A DNA stretch of 64,000 nucleotides from an uncultured Phycisphaerales bacterium (GCA_937927975.1 CALEZT010000272.1:61420-125419); one strand, 5' to 3'. Shown: positions 18,978 through 29,293, numbered from the stretch's first letter. A program made the numbers and translations. The notes: generated from the letters alone by a model not told the origin.

Positions 18978-19469
18978 ATGACGCGAACCACGCATCTGGA
19001 AATTGTATCGAACGATCAGTGGGTCCGAAGGACCCGCCAGGGGACCGGCCTGGACATCCGCGAGTGCGTCGTCAAACAGCCGCGATTCAATCGCTTCCTC
19101 TACGAGTACGTCGGGCGCGACTGGAAGTGGGTGGATCGGCTCATCTGGCCGGAGCGGCAATGGCAGGACTACGCGGCTGCGGACAACCTCAGGACCTTCG
19201 TCGCCTATCGCGAGGGCTCTATCGCAGGCTACTACGAGCTGCAGCGCACCGACGACGGTAGCGTCGAGATCCGGATCTTCGGCCTGACGCCGGAGTTCGT
19301 CGGCCAGGGGTTCGGCGGACCGCTTCTGGACAGCGCAATCGAGAACGCCTTCGCCTGGGCGGCGCGCCGGGTCTGGGTGCACACCTGCAACCACGACCAC
19401 CCCAACGCGCTGAACAACTACCAGAAATCGGGCTTTCGCATCTTCAAGATCGAAGAGAAGCCTTCGTAA
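18978..19469 (+). CDS. GNAT family N-acetyltransferase
   Basis: A 163-residue acetyltransferase. The domain includes LRTFVAYREGSIAGYYELQR, VEIRIFGLTPEFVGQGFGGPLL (acetyl-CoA loop, with GQGFGG) and NYQKSGFRIFKIEE. It resembles the group in which the last strand reads WVHTCNHDHPNALNNYQK. The ATG at 18978 is chosen; a GTG at 18969 in frame adds three residues. It stands alone between the divergent serpin gene and the toxin gene 116 bp downstream. The substrate is unknown. Confidence 0.85.
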   Translation: MTRTTHLEIVSNDQWVRRTRQGTGLDIRECVVKQPRFNRFLYEYVGRDWKWVDRLIWPERQWQDYAAADNLRTFVAYREGSIAGYYELQRTDDGSVEIRIFGLTPEFVGQGFGGPLLDSAIENAFAWAARRVWVHTCNHDHPNALNNYQKSGFRIFKIEEKPS

Positions 19470-19550
19470 CGGTTTATTCACTCGTGACCGCACGTTCCGA
19501 GCGAGCGGCATAGTCAGTGTCCTGGCCAGGTGAAACAGGGGCCTCTCGGC

Positions 19551-19579
19551 TTGCCAACTTCGTGGTCCAATGGTATTCT
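19551..19579 (+). promoter_or_regulatory. Promoter of the toxin-antitoxin pair, predicted leaderless
   Basis: TTGCCA (19551-19556), a 17-bp spacer and TATTCT (19574-19579). The -10 ends 6 nt before the ATG at 19586, so transcription should begin at or next to the start codon. No ribosome site is present. Confidence 0.6.
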
Positions 19580-19585
19580 GAGACC

Positions 19586-19879
19586 ATGAGATTCGAAGTC
19601 ACATTCGTTCCAAGTGCAGACCAGGATCTGGACGTCTATCCGGCTCGGGAGCAGAGGATCATCCTCGATGCCATTCTCGAATTCCTGGAAGCGGATGCCA
19701 ATGTGGAAAGCAAGCGACGAAAGCAGCTTCGGCCCAATTCGGTCGCCCCTTGGGAACTGCGGATTGGGGACTATCGAGTCTTTTATGAGATTCGAGACGC
19801 AGAGTCCGTCAGGGTGTTGGCGATAGGTCACAAGGTTCACAACGAGTTGTACATACGCGGACAAAGGATCGAGCTATGA
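19586..19879 (+). CDS. RelE/ParE-family toxin
   Basis: A 97-residue protein of the RelE/ParE fold: MRFEVTFVPSADQDLDVYP, a helical pair around AILEFLEADANVESKRRKQL, then the diagnostic strand WELRIGDYRVFYEIRDAESVRVLAIGHK. RelE-type toxins cleave mRNA at the ribosome; ParE-type poison gyrase, and the sequence alone does not decide. The basic residues typical of RelE catalysis (K, R) are present. The stop overlaps the antitoxin start as ATGA, with the toxin first, an order seen in higBA-like systems. Confidence 0.85.
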   Translation: MRFEVTFVPSADQDLDVYPAREQRIILDAILEFLEADANVESKRRKQLRPNSVAPWELRIGDYRVFYEIRDAESVRVLAIGHKVHNELYIRGQRIEL

Positions 19880-20121
19880 GAAGGATAGACCTCACGAAAG
19901 AGCCTCACTCTCTGAGCGAAGTGCTGACACTGGCCAAGTCTGAAGCGGTTCTCATTCATTCCACTTCCGGGGAGGACTTCGTTCTGGAATCGGCGGATGA
20001 GTTCGACCGCGAAGTGGCGGCATTGGGCGCCAGTGAGAAGTTCGCATCCTTCCTCAACGCAAGAGCAAGCGAGGCTGGCGGCATTCCCCTGCAAAAGGTG
20101 CGCCAGAAGCGAAACCTGTGA
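19876..20121 (+). CDS. Antitoxin partner of the RelE/ParE-like toxin
   Basis: An 81-residue protein starting MRRIDLTKEPHSLSEVLTLAKSEAVLIHSTSGEDFVLESADEFDREVAAL. The N-terminal part resembles Phd/YefM-type antitoxins in layout (a short strand, a helix, then HSTSGEDFVLES), and the acidic centre and flexible basic tail would wrap the toxin. Assignment rests on size, ATGA coupling to the toxin and this pattern. The protein would be expected to repress the shared promoter at 19551-19579. Confidence 0.75.
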   Translation: MRRIDLTKEPHSLSEVLTLAKSEAVLIHSTSGEDFVLESADEFDREVAALGASEKFASFLNARASEAGGIPLQKVRQKRNL

Positions 20122-20216
20122 TGCGGCGAATGCTCCGTCTCCCTGCCGTGCGGCAACTGTGCTGGTAGTTCAGTTGTCATCATGTCAATCGTCATATTCC
20201 AGTGTTGGGATAGAAA

Positions 20217-20888
20217 TTGCGCAAGGACAAGCGAAAGATCGATCTGATCGTGACGGACCTGGGCGGCACGCTGGTCAAGACCGATGACGCCATCATGGCC
20301 GCGGTGCGGCGGGCGGCCCAGGAACTGGGTATCCCCGAGGGGAATTCCGACCCGGTGTACGACGTGTTCGGGACCAGCATCTGGGAGTATGTTCGCGCGT
20401 ATCTGCCGGAAGCGCATCGGAGCCGGACCGACGAGTGTCACGAGCGATTCTGGCAGCTCTTCCCGTACGAGGTGCTCGACCAGATCTCGCCCTTCGATGG
20501 GGTGGAGGAGGCCTTGAGCGACCTCAAGAGCTGCGGCGTCGGGCTGGCCATGCTCAGCGGTTTGCGGCTGGAGGCCATCGAGAGCATCCTGTCGACGCTG
20601 GCCTTTCGCGACTGGGACGTGGTGCGATCATCCATGATGTACCAGGCCCAGGCGGGCAATTCCCGCGCCCTGGGCATCGTCGCCCTGGTCAAGGAGTTCG
20701 GCGTAGATCCCAAGCGGACGATCTACATCGGCGACACGGACCACGACGTCCGCCAGGCCAGAAGGGCCGGCGTGGTCGCGGCGGTCGTCAAGACCGGCGG
20801 CCAGGCCGTCAAGCATCTGGACCGAATCCAAGCCGAGAACCCCGATCATCTCCTGGACGCCTGGCCCGGCCTTCGCGATGTGGTCTGA
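20217..20888 (+). CDS. HAD family hydrolase, phosphonatase-like
   Basis: A 223-residue haloacid dehalogenase-superfamily protein with a helical cap after motif I. Motif I reads VTDLGGTL: the nucleophile Asp is kept but the usual Asp two residues later is Gly, as in phosphonoacetaldehyde hydrolase-type members that have a small residue there. Motif II is LAMLSG; motifs III and IV are IYIGDTDHDVRQARRAG. It may hydrolyse a phosphonate or phosphate ester; the substrate is unknown. The frame opens with a TTG at 20217 and no good ATG exists before the domain, so the start is uncertain. The 3' end faces the LRR gene across a heptad hairpin. Confidence 0.85.
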   Translation: MRKDKRKIDLIVTDLGGTLVKTDDAIMAAVRRAAQELGIPEGNSDPVYDVFGTSIWEYVRAYLPEAHRSRTDECHERFWQLFPYEVLDQISPFDGVEEALSDLKSCGVGLAMLSGLRLEAIESILSTLAFRDWDVVRSSMMYQAQAGNSRALGIVALVKEFGVDPKRTIYIGDTDHDVRQARRAGVVAAVVKTGGQAVKHLDRIQAENPDHLLDAWPGLRDVV

Positions 20889-20891
20889 CTT

Positions 20892-20979
20892 GAAGGAGTT
20901 TCAAGTTTGAAGTTGGAAGTGTCAAGTGATGGGCGCGTCTGCTATCCCAGACTTGACACTTCAAACTTCTTTCAATTCC
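20892..20979. repeat. 7-bp-period inverted repeat between convergent genes
   Basis: The left arm repeats AAGTNNN at 7-bp steps (20892-20927) and the right arm repeats ACTTNNN (20951-20979), forming a long imperfect hairpin at the convergent 3' ends of the HAD and LRR genes. A bidirectional terminator role is likely. A related copy lies at 45186-45273. The last codons of the LRR gene fall inside it. Confidence 0.7.
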
Positions 20980-22825
20980 GCATGGATTTGCTGGCGTGGG
21001 TGGTGCCGCCGTAGGCGCCCTGGTTGAGGATGTCGCCGTGCGGCGCGGGCTCGTCGCCCACAGGGAGACGCGGATCGCCTGCGTCGATGCTGGGACTGGT
21101 GACGTTGTCGGCGTGCCAGTCGAGCGTGTTCACGTTTCGCCGTCCGGCCTTGGACTTCAGGTGATAGTCGCCGTCGATCCAGACCGCGTCGGCGTCGCCG
21201 GGGTCGGCCGGCTCAGATGGGTCGTCGGATCTGGCCCAGTGGCCCGCCATGACGAACAGCGGATCGCTGGAAAAGTTGCCTGTGCCGGGCCATCCTCCTG
21301 CGATGTTGTTGAACTCGACGCGCGGATTGCCGGCGCCTGTTGTGAGGATCTGCACGGGGCCGTTGTCCCACAGGATCGAGCTGTTCACGACGACGCTGCT
21401 GTTGACCAGTCGCAGGGCGGCGCCGTTCCAACCGGGGACGTTGCCTGCGATCGTGCAGTTGAAAATGGTCGCTCGGCTCTCCCGGCAGTACACCGCGGCT
21501 CCACTGACGTGGTTCGAGCGGTTGCCGACGATCACGCAGTTCGCGAGGGTCGGACTGCTCCCCTCGCAGGCGATCGCGCCGGCCAGGTCGCCGACGCCTC
21601 GCGTGATGACGAATCCGGTCAACTCGCAGTTCGCGTCCTCGCCTCGGACGAAGCTCACGACGGCGCCGGCTCGCGCGCCCTCGATGATGGGGAACTGCGA
21701 CCCTTCCGGCATGTCGGGATTGGTTCCGATGAGACGGAGGTTCTTGCCCAGAAAGTCGATGTTCTCGCGGTACAGGCCGGGACGGACGAAGATGGACATG
21801 CCCTCCCTCGCGGCGTCGATCGCCTCCTGGATCGTGTCGAACGGATGTTCCATCGTGCCGTTTTCGAGCGGATCGCCTCCGGCGGGATCGCCCGGTCTCG
21901 GATCGCCGGGACCGGTGTCGTCGACGAACAGCGTGTTCGACAGGTCGAGGAAGTTCGCCTGGATCGTGTGGTTCGACGCGACGGCAAGCGAGGTCGGATT
22001 CACCGCGCTGTTGAAGGTCCCCGACCAGTTCTTGAAGACCCAGCCGGGATGGGGCCTGGCCAGAAGCAGAATGATCTGGCCGGTCTCGAAGGTGAACTGG
22101 CCTTCGCCGGGGGAGGTCACGATCCCGCCGGGCGAGGGCAGGACCTCCAGCGTGTACAGGCGAAGCGGATCGTATCGGATCTCGACGCCGGGATTGTTCG
22201 CCTGGATCTGGGGGATGTATACGTCGTAGGCCGAGCGGTCCAGCGGGCATTCACGCAGGTCCAGATGCTGGAGCGACTTCATTCCCAGCAGGGGCGAGAT
22301 GTCGTTGACTTCAGTGACGCTGGCGATCAGGACCTGCAGGCCGGTGATGCCCGCCAGCGGTCCGAGATCGGAGATGGAGTTCTCGCGAATGGCGAGCCTT
22401 CGCAGTCTCGTCATGCCCGAGAGGGGGGAGATGTCGCGAATCCGATTGTGGTGAATGTCCAGTTCCGTGAGGTTGACCAGTCCGGCCAGCGGGGAGATGT
22501 CCGCGATCCGGTTCTGGTTGAGGACCAGTCTCCTGAGGTTGGCCAGGCCGGCCAGGGGCGACACGTCCGCGATGTCCTGGTTGTCGCCCAGTTCGAGGGT
22601 ATAGAGGTTCTTCGCATACTCCAGACCCGCCACGCTGGCGATGTTCAGGCCTCGCGCGTCGAGGTAGGTGAATCCGAGCATGTCCGAGGGCGTGGGGTTG
22701 TGGACCCACAGAACCTCCTCCACGAGGGCCTTGAGCGTGGCGTCCTCGAAATGAACGGGTTCCTCCGCCCACGCGAGGGCGCAACAGCACACTATCGGCG
22801 CAAGCGCCATCCATCGTCGTCTCAT
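20972..22825 (-). CDS. Secreted leucine-rich repeat / beta-helix protein
   Basis: A 617-residue exported protein with a signal peptide (MRRRWMALAPIVCCCALAWA). Residues about 55-205 are internalin-like 22-residue leucine-rich repeats (ADISPLAGLVNLTELDIHHN, RDISPLSGMTRLRRL). Residues about 225-290 resemble the divergent InlB B-repeat (EVLPSPGGIVTSPGEGQFTF, then GWVFKNWSGTF). From about 297 a parallel beta-helix follows (ILFVDDTGPGD-like opening, HPFDTIQEAIDAAREGMSIFVRPGLY, then NCVIVGNRSN-type rungs). The C-terminus reads VGDEPAPHGDILNQGAYGGT, a hallmark of planctomycete beta-helix proteins, with no visible anchor. Adhesion or polysaccharide binding is inference. Confidence 0.85.
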   Translation of the reverse strand: MRRRWMALAPIVCCCALAWAEEPVHFEDATLKALVEEVLWVHNPTPSDMLGFTYLDARGLNIASVAGLEYAKNLYTLELGDNQDIADVSPLAGLANLRRLVLNQNRIADISPLAGLVNLTELDIHHNRIRDISPLSGMTRLRRLAIRENSISDLGPLAGITGLQVLIASVTEVNDISPLLGMKSLQHLDLRECPLDRSAYDVYIPQIQANNPGVEIRYDPLRLYTLEVLPSPGGIVTSPGEGQFTFETGQIILLLARPHPGWVFKNWSGTFNSAVNPTSLAVASNHTIQANFLDLSNTLFVDDTGPGDPRPGDPAGGDPLENGTMEHPFDTIQEAIDAAREGMSIFVRPGLYRENIDFLGKNLRLIGTNPDMPEGSQFPIIEGARAGAVVSFVRGEDANCELTGFVITRGVGDLAGAIACEGSSPTLANCVIVGNRSNHVSGAAVYCRESRATIFNCTIAGNVPGWNGAALRLVNSSVVVNSSILWDNGPVQILTTGAGNPRVEFNNIAGGWPGTGNFSSDPLFVMAGHWARSDDPSEPADPGDADAVWIDGDYHLKSKAGRRNVNTLDWHADNVTSPSIDAGDPRLPVGDEPAPHGDILNQGAYGGTTHASKSMRN

Positions 22826-22992
22826 CGCTTATCTCCGCCTGCCGTAGAAAGACGACACACACACAAATCTGGTTCGCGTAGATTCCGCCGCGTAAATCGC
22901 TGCGTGTAGTGTAATGAAAGACGATCCGGGAGTCAATGAAATTGCAGAATAATGGCGATGTTGCTCCCCTCTTTGTCGAGGTCGGCTCACCC

Positions 22993-25953
22993 TTAATTCT
23001 GCGTCCAGTCCAGAGCCAGGCGTTCGCTCAGCGAAGTCCTGAGGAAGTCGGGCATGTCGGCCTGGAGCAGACTCTCGACGAAGCCTCGCGAAATCCTGGC
23101 AGGAGCCGCAGACCAATGGACGAGCAGGAACGCCCGGTAGCCCGCCGGCAGGGAGTCATCTCTCACTAGAGACTCCAGGAGACCCGCGAAGTTCTTGTTG
23201 AAAAGCGCGTAGTCGTCCATCGAATCAGAGAGAGGGCCGGGCTCCCGGAAGAGCCCCGATTCCCCACCTGTTTTGAGGTATTGCTGCGGCCACACCTGGC
23301 CCAGGAGCGTTCCGATCAAAGGCTGAAGGCTGCTGCCGACATCTGATAGCAGGCCGTTCAGTATGCCCGCTCGAAACTCATCGGAGGATGCGTCCGTGCA
23401 GAGATCCGCCATGAACTCGTTATCCACGACCAGACCGACGCGGAGCACGATCCAGTCCAGGAGGCTGGCTGAGAGGATATCCGTAGCTGCCTTCTCCAAC
23501 AGTGGTTTGCCCCACTCTGTGTTTCCGTACCGGGTGTGGATCAGGTCAAACCTCAAACCCGCATAGACACCGGCCGCGGCGGCAAGCCTCCTCAAGGCCG
23601 CCATGCGGTCATCGTCCAGCGTCCCAACGCGTGGCTGGAAGTAGGCCAGAGCGGTTCTAGATTTTCTCAATGCATCGGCGACCGGCGACTCTGTTCCCGA
23701 TCTGGAAAGGAGAAACATATCATCCAGCAATGGCACGCCGATCGCAGCCATCTCCCGGCTCCACGCGACCAGGATCTGCTCCTCGACGAGATCGACCGCC
23801 TCCGCAACGCCGTTGTCCGCAAGGGCCCAGGCAACCTCCGATCGGGCATCGGCATCGTTGGTGGCGTCGTACAGCTCGAATAGCGACCGGACGTCGTTCC
23901 ACACGCACAAGACATCGACCGCCACCATGCGAATCGATGCGTCGCCGCGGTCGAAAATATCCAGGAGCCTGTTCTTGTCCTGGGCCTGGGGTTCAATGAT
24001 CGTCGCCAACAGGTACAGGGCGTACCAATCCGTCAAGTCGCCGACATCGAGAGCCCTGCGAATGACCGCATCGGACATCTCCGTGGATAGGGGGTAGAAC
24101 CCGCTTCTGTGCGTGCGTTTCTCGAGGATCTGCCCTCGCAGACTGCTCTTGATCCGGTTGTCTCGGACTGGGCTGTCATAGTAGCCGCACAAGGAAGCAT
24201 ATCCGCCTCGTCCCTCGCCTGCGCCCGCCTGCAAAACCTCGCCTTCGTTGTCAATCACGTCGCCCACCACGGAATTCATTGCCTCGGCCGACCCGCCCAT
24301 TGCCTGCGCCCTCATGATCAAGCTTTTCGTCCAGGCGAAATGGTCCGAAATGGCCGCCAAGAGGTGGTCGAGAGCATCGATCAGACGGGGGTCTTTCACC
24401 GACGCTGCTTGTCGGACCACCCACTCGGGCCAGGTCATCCGGTAGTACTCGGAGTCGGTGGGAAGCGCCGCGATGGTCGCAGCCAGAGCGGCAATCAGGA
24501 CGCCCCGTTCCTCCTCCGCCCCGAACTGCGCGATCCAACCGATCGTGGTGTCCATTTCGGCCGTCAGGATGGTCCCTTCGTACCAGAACGGTTCCTGAGG
24601 TGTGAAGCCGGGCGTCAGGATGCCGGCAACTCGCTCGGCGAAGACCGCCCCGGCTCTCGGAGACCCCAGTTTGATCAGAGCAACGTCCGCCTCCATTCGG
24701 ATGAGTTGATTGTCGTGCCGGGCACAGGACAGGAGCCTCGCTTCCACGTCGGCTCCAGTCTCGTGTTCGATGCCGATCTCGCCGAGGGCCCAGATGCAAC
24801 CCCGCAAATGCCTGCACGCAACGGTCTGCCTGTCGATGCCCTGCCAGGAAAGCGACATGGCGGACGGGGGCACCATCATGCTGTAGTCTCCTCTCGAAGG
24901 TTCGACCTGGTCCAGAGCCGCAGGGGACAGCGCCGCCAGCAGATAGGGAATTCCGTCGGGGTCGCGGTGTCTGCCGTATTGCGTCGCTCCCTGTGCGATT
25001 CGAGACGGATCGTCGCTCAGGACCCAGGTCGCGTAGTCCATCTCCCGGAAAACCAGGTCGTCCGTCATCTCGCTCGGCTGGAAGACTCTCCTGAGTTTCG
25101 TCAGGCATCTCTTGATGGTGGTCTCCGTTTTGCCCTCTCTGGTTCGGACGGCGATCTCAAGATCCGACAGTCGGCTGCGGTCCGCCACTTGTCGAACAGG
25201 TCCACCGAAGATGCCGAGTTCCCAGTTGCCATTGATGAGCGTCGAGGGCTCGAAGTGCATCGGCCCTTCGATGTAGATCAACTCTTCGACCGGCCCGGCC
25301 GCCATACTCGTCAGTCGCATGGGGTAGACGCACGCGGAGGCTGGAAACGTCAGTGCCAGCGGGTGCAAGAGCCCCTGGGCCAGGTTCTCGCGAGTAATGT
25401 TTGTCAGGGCGTCGGGGTGGATTCTGGCCGCGATCATCCACCACTGTTTGCGGATGTAGTCCTCCAAAATGGGGACGATGTCATCGGGGATCCCGAACTC
25501 GTTCGCCTGGAGCCACCGCACGGCGTGTTCCTCGCCGACAGGACGCAGTAGCACGACGTCGTATGCCCCGATCTGTTGACGCCACTCGACAGGATCGCTC
25601 CGGCCGCGTCTTTCCACGCCCGCGGTTGTTCTCGTGAGACCTATGAAATCCGTGACGGAAACGTCCGCGTATGCCGTTTCCTTGCTGAGTTCTTCGAAGA
25701 CGGCGCCATCGCCCAGTTCCACCTCGGGTTTGGCCGGCACCGGCACGATCCACACCATCTCCTCGGCCGGGCCCTGGTACTTTGTCTGGATCAGCAAGCT
25801 CTCTTGCGAGCCGTCCCAGCGGATATAGACCTTCTGTGTGGGCTGCAGGATGTCCTTGGGCGTCGCACGGCGGATGAACATGCCGCCGTCGCCGAGGACT
25901 ACGCTGGTGCTTGCGAGGAGACTCAGAACAACTATCGCTAATCGCTTCTGCAT
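22993..25953 (-). CDS. DUF2330-containing exported protein with HEAT-like repeats
   Basis: A 986-residue protein with a signal peptide (MQKRLAIVVLSLLASTSVVLG). Just after it is the DUF2330 signature: GGMFIRRATPKDILQPTQKVYIRW and EEMVWIVPVPAKPEVELGD, followed by TFPASACVYPMRLTSMAAG. From about residue 350 to the end the chain is helical with repeating units such as RLLSCARHDNQLIRMEADVALIKLGSPRAG and VALADNGVAEAVDLVEEQIL, resembling HEAT repeats. The function of DUF2330 is not known. The ATG at 25953 has GGAGAG 8 nt upstream; an ATG at 25977 adds eight residues. It is monocistronic, 167 bp upstream of the LRR gene. Confidence 0.8.
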   Translation of the reverse strand: MQKRLAIVVLSLLASTSVVLGDGGMFIRRATPKDILQPTQKVYIRWDGSQESLLIQTKYQGPAEEMVWIVPVPAKPEVELGDGAVFEELSKETAYADVSVTDFIGLTRTTAGVERRGRSDPVEWRQQIGAYDVVLLRPVGEEHAVRWLQANEFGIPDDIVPILEDYIRKQWWMIAARIHPDALTNITRENLAQGLLHPLALTFPASACVYPMRLTSMAAGPVEELIYIEGPMHFEPSTLINGNWELGIFGGPVRQVADRSRLSDLEIAVRTREGKTETTIKRCLTKLRRVFQPSEMTDDLVFREMDYATWVLSDDPSRIAQGATQYGRHRDPDGIPYLLAALSPAALDQVEPSRGDYSMMVPPSAMSLSWQGIDRQTVACRHLRGCIWALGEIGIEHETGADVEARLLSCARHDNQLIRMEADVALIKLGSPRAGAVFAERVAGILTPGFTPQEPFWYEGTILTAEMDTTIGWIAQFGAEEERGVLIAALAATIAALPTDSEYYRMTWPEWVVRQAASVKDPRLIDALDHLLAAISDHFAWTKSLIMRAQAMGGSAEAMNSVVGDVIDNEGEVLQAGAGEGRGGYASLCGYYDSPVRDNRIKSSLRGQILEKRTHRSGFYPLSTEMSDAVIRRALDVGDLTDWYALYLLATIIEPQAQDKNRLLDIFDRGDASIRMVAVDVLCVWNDVRSLFELYDATNDADARSEVAWALADNGVAEAVDLVEEQILVAWSREMAAIGVPLLDDMFLLSRSGTESPVADALRKSRTALAYFQPRVGTLDDDRMAALRRLAAAAGVYAGLRFDLIHTRYGNTEWGKPLLEKAATDILSASLLDWIVLRVGLVVDNEFMADLCTDASSDEFRAGILNGLLSDVGSSLQPLIGTLLGQVWPQQYLKTGGESGLFREPGPLSDSMDDYALFNKNFAGLLESLVRDDSLPAGYRAFLLVHWSAAPARISRGFVESLLQADMPDFLRTSLSERLALDWTQN

Positions 25954-26172
25954 TGCCGGCTCTCCGCCATCCGTCACTTCCCGATTTGCCGTCGATCACC
26001 GATTCGGCGGCCTCCTGTGCCTCCATGATAAGCCTTTGGTCGCGGAGATCCAAGCGAAATGCCTGCCCAGGCGGCTCTGGCACAGGGATCGGCAGGTGGT
26101 TATAGTATGAATGAACAGGGCCGGGCAGCCGGGGCCCGGCCGGGAAGAAGGTTCTGACGGACGGATGAAGAC

Positions 26173-26757
26173 GTGATTCTATCGAATATCGAGATTCAGA
26201 GGGCCCTGGACGAAGGTCGGCTGGTGATCGAGCCCGAGCCCCTGCCGCGCAGGCCGGCGGCGGGGGGGTACTGCCCCTACGACACCCATGCGGTGGACCT
26301 GCGGCTTCATCACGAGATCACGGTTCCCCAGGCCGGGCCGCGGCACTTCGACGTCGCCGAGCGCGGGACGGTCTCCGAAGCGATCGCAGGCCGCTCGCAA
26401 CGGCACATCCTGACCGACGACAAGCCGTACGTGCTCAAGCCGCACCAGTTCATCCTGGGACGCACGCTCGAACGCGTCGAGTTGCCGACCAACCGGGGCA
26501 CGCCGCACCTGGCGGCGCGGATTGAGGGCAAGAGCAGCCGGGCCCGCTGTGGCCTGATGGTCCACTTCACCGCGCCGACCGTCCATCCCGGCTGGATGGG
26601 GTCGCTGACGCTCGAAATGATCAACCTGGGTCCCCAGCCGATCGTCCTGCGCCCCGGCATGCACATCGCCCAGCTCATCATCGAGGAGGTCCGCGGCGAG
26701 ATCTTCCTGAATCCCAGCCAGTTCCACGGCCAATCGACGCCGGAGGGGCTGGTCTAG
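26173..26757 (+). CDS. dcd: dCTP deaminase family protein
   Basis: A 194-residue protein, the usual length of dCTP deaminase, which makes dUTP for thymidylate synthesis. The N-terminus MILSNIEIQRALDEGRLVIEP and YDTHAVDLRLH fit the family. The catalytic region is GKSSRARCGLMVHFTAPTVHPGWMGSLTLEMIN, with the glutamate in TLEM as proton shuttle; the loop usually reads RSSLARLG, so Lys replaces the first Arg. PGMHIAQLIIEEV follows. A bifunctional dCTP deaminase/dUTPase or a general deoxynucleotide member is possible. It starts with GTG. A TATAGT-like box lies about 70 bp upstream in the divergent region. Confidence 0.85.
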   Translation: MILSNIEIQRALDEGRLVIEPEPLPRRPAAGGYCPYDTHAVDLRLHHEITVPQAGPRHFDVAERGTVSEAIAGRSQRHILTDDKPYVLKPHQFILGRTLERVELPTNRGTPHLAARIEGKSSRARCGLMVHFTAPTVHPGWMGSLTLEMINLGPQPIVLRPGMHIAQLIIEEVRGEIFLNPSQFHGQSTPEGLV

Positions 26758-26783
26758 GGATTGGGCGCGATCCGTGCGTTCGA

Positions 26784-26862
26784 TAGGACAATAGGACCCG
26801 TAGGACGCATAGGATGCCGTCCTATCGGTCCGATTCGTCCCATATGTCCTATAGTCCTATCA
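26784..26862. repeat. 9-bp-period inverted repeat (ATAGGAC family), intergenic copy
   Basis: The left arm has TAGGA cores at 26784, 26792, 26801 and 26810; the right arm has TCCYAT cores at 26821, 26830, 26839, 26848 and 26856, so the spacing is 8-9 bp. It forms a hairpin between dcd and the argB promoter. Copies of the same family occur inside genes at 55.8-56.6 kb. Confidence 0.75.
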
Positions 26863-26871
26863 AAATCTGCT

Positions 26872-26900
26872 TGACGCGACCTGCCCCGAATGCTATCTTT
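26872..26900 (+). promoter_or_regulatory. argB promoter
   Basis: TTGACG (26872-26877), a 17-bp spacer and TATCTT (26895-26900). It predicts a start near 26907 and a leader of about 32 nt. It lies 10 bp beyond the nonamer hairpin. No ARG box is recognised. Confidence 0.6.
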
Positions 26901-26938
26901 AGCGGTTTGTTTCTATTGGGATTCCTAGGAGTACTTCG

Positions 26939-27817
26939 GTGCAAGAAGCCATTGCAAAAGCGGATGCCTTGATCGAGGCGATGAACTACATCCGCAGCTT
27001 CCGCGACCGGGTGGTCGTGGTCAAGCTCGGGGGCAGCGTGCTCGACGACGAGGCCGCCCAGCGCAGTCTGTTGCACGACGTGGCCTTCATGTCCACAGTC
27101 GGCATGCGAGTGATCATCGTCCACGGCGGCGGCAAGGCCATCACCCGCGCGATGAACGAAGCGGGCCTGGAGCCCGTCTGGGTGCAGGGCCGACGCTACA
27201 CGGATCAGCGGACGCTCAACATCGTCGAGTACACGCTCGTGCGGACCGTCAACGAGCCGATCTGCAAGACGCTCGAACGGCTCGGCTGCAAGACGATGGG
27301 TCTGCACACGCTCAGCAGTTGCGTGCTGACGGCCGAGACGCTGCGCCTGCCCGGCGAGGACGGCCGCAAGATTGACCTGGGCATGGTCGGCAAGGTCACC
27401 GAGGTCAACGCCAAGCTGCTGCACACGCTGACCGCCGACGGCACGATCCCGGTCATCTCCTCGACCGCGATGGACAAGAACGGCGGCAAGCTGAACGTCA
27501 ACGCCGATACCGCCGCGGGCAAAGTGGCCGCCGCGGTCATGGCCGAAAAGCTGGTCATGGTCAGTGACACGCACGGCATCCGCCGGGACATGAACGACCC
27601 GGAGAGTCGCGTATCGAGTCTCGACCAGCTCCAGATCCAGGAGATGATCGACGCCGGCATCATCACCGACGCCATGTTCCCCAAGGTCGAGGCCTGTCTG
27701 ATCGCCCTGGACGGAGGCGTCAAGAAAGCGCACATCATCGACGGCAGGATCGCCCATTCGCTCCTGCTGGAGATCTATACCGCCATGGGCATCGGCACGG
27801 AGATTATCAAGAACTGA
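26939..27817 (+). CDS. argB: Acetylglutamate kinase
   Basis: A 292-residue amino-acid kinase that phosphorylates N-acetylglutamate, the second step of arginine synthesis. It shows VVVVKLGGSVLDD (phosphate-binding lysine), VIIVHGGGKAITRAM (acetylglutamate/ATP loop), LNVNADTAAGKVAAAVMAEKLVMVSDTHGI (the NADxxA signature) and GVKKAHIIDGRIAHSLLLE at the end. The N-terminal extension DALIEAMNYIRSFRDRV is the type seen in hexameric, arginine-inhibited forms, so feedback inhibition is likely. The GTG start has AGGAG 8 nt upstream. It is the first arginine gene here, followed by argD and argF in the same direction. Confidence 0.96.
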   Translation: MQEAIAKADALIEAMNYIRSFRDRVVVVKLGGSVLDDEAAQRSLLHDVAFMSTVGMRVIIVHGGGKAITRAMNEAGLEPVWVQGRRYTDQRTLNIVEYTLVRTVNEPICKTLERLGCKTMGLHTLSSCVLTAETLRLPGEDGRKIDLGMVGKVTEVNAKLLHTLTADGTIPVISSTAMDKNGGKLNVNADTAAGKVAAAVMAEKLVMVSDTHGIRRDMNDPESRVSSLDQLQIQEMIDAGIITDAMFPKVEACLIALDGGVKKAHIIDGRIAHSLLLEIYTAMGIGTEIIKN

Positions 27818-28045
27818 GGCCCCGACGCGCCGGGCGGGGGATTGCCCCTGGCCGGAGCCGAATTCACGGAAGTGCATTGTGTTGACCGCGGGTATCGTAT
27901 TTTCGTTCGTCAGGATCGGCCGGACCGACGGCCGGGGCGAGGGTTGTTTCCTTGGGCGTGGGCTCAAGGGACCGTTGAGGCGTCTTGCCTGCGCCGCGTG
28001 TTGACCTGACCGACGAATCGATACGAGAATCGCAAGAGGATATCC

Positions 28046-29227
<1,182 letters not shown>

Positions 29228-29247
29228 GACGATCGACTCGATTGCTT

Positions 29248-29293
29248 CCGAGTGCCACGGCTGAACCGGTTCGGCCGTGGCACTCGGCTTTTT
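29248..29293 (+). terminator. Intrinsic terminator between argD and argF
   Basis: Perfect 14-bp arms (29248-29261 and 29274-29287) with a 12-nt loop are followed by CTTTTT. It lies only 30 nt before the argF start codon, so argF needs read-through, a promoter inside argD, or relief of termination. Confidence 0.9.

Noticed and set aside
27818..28045. Riboswitch or attenuator before argD
   Set aside because: No recognisable conserved structure was found in the 228-bp gap.
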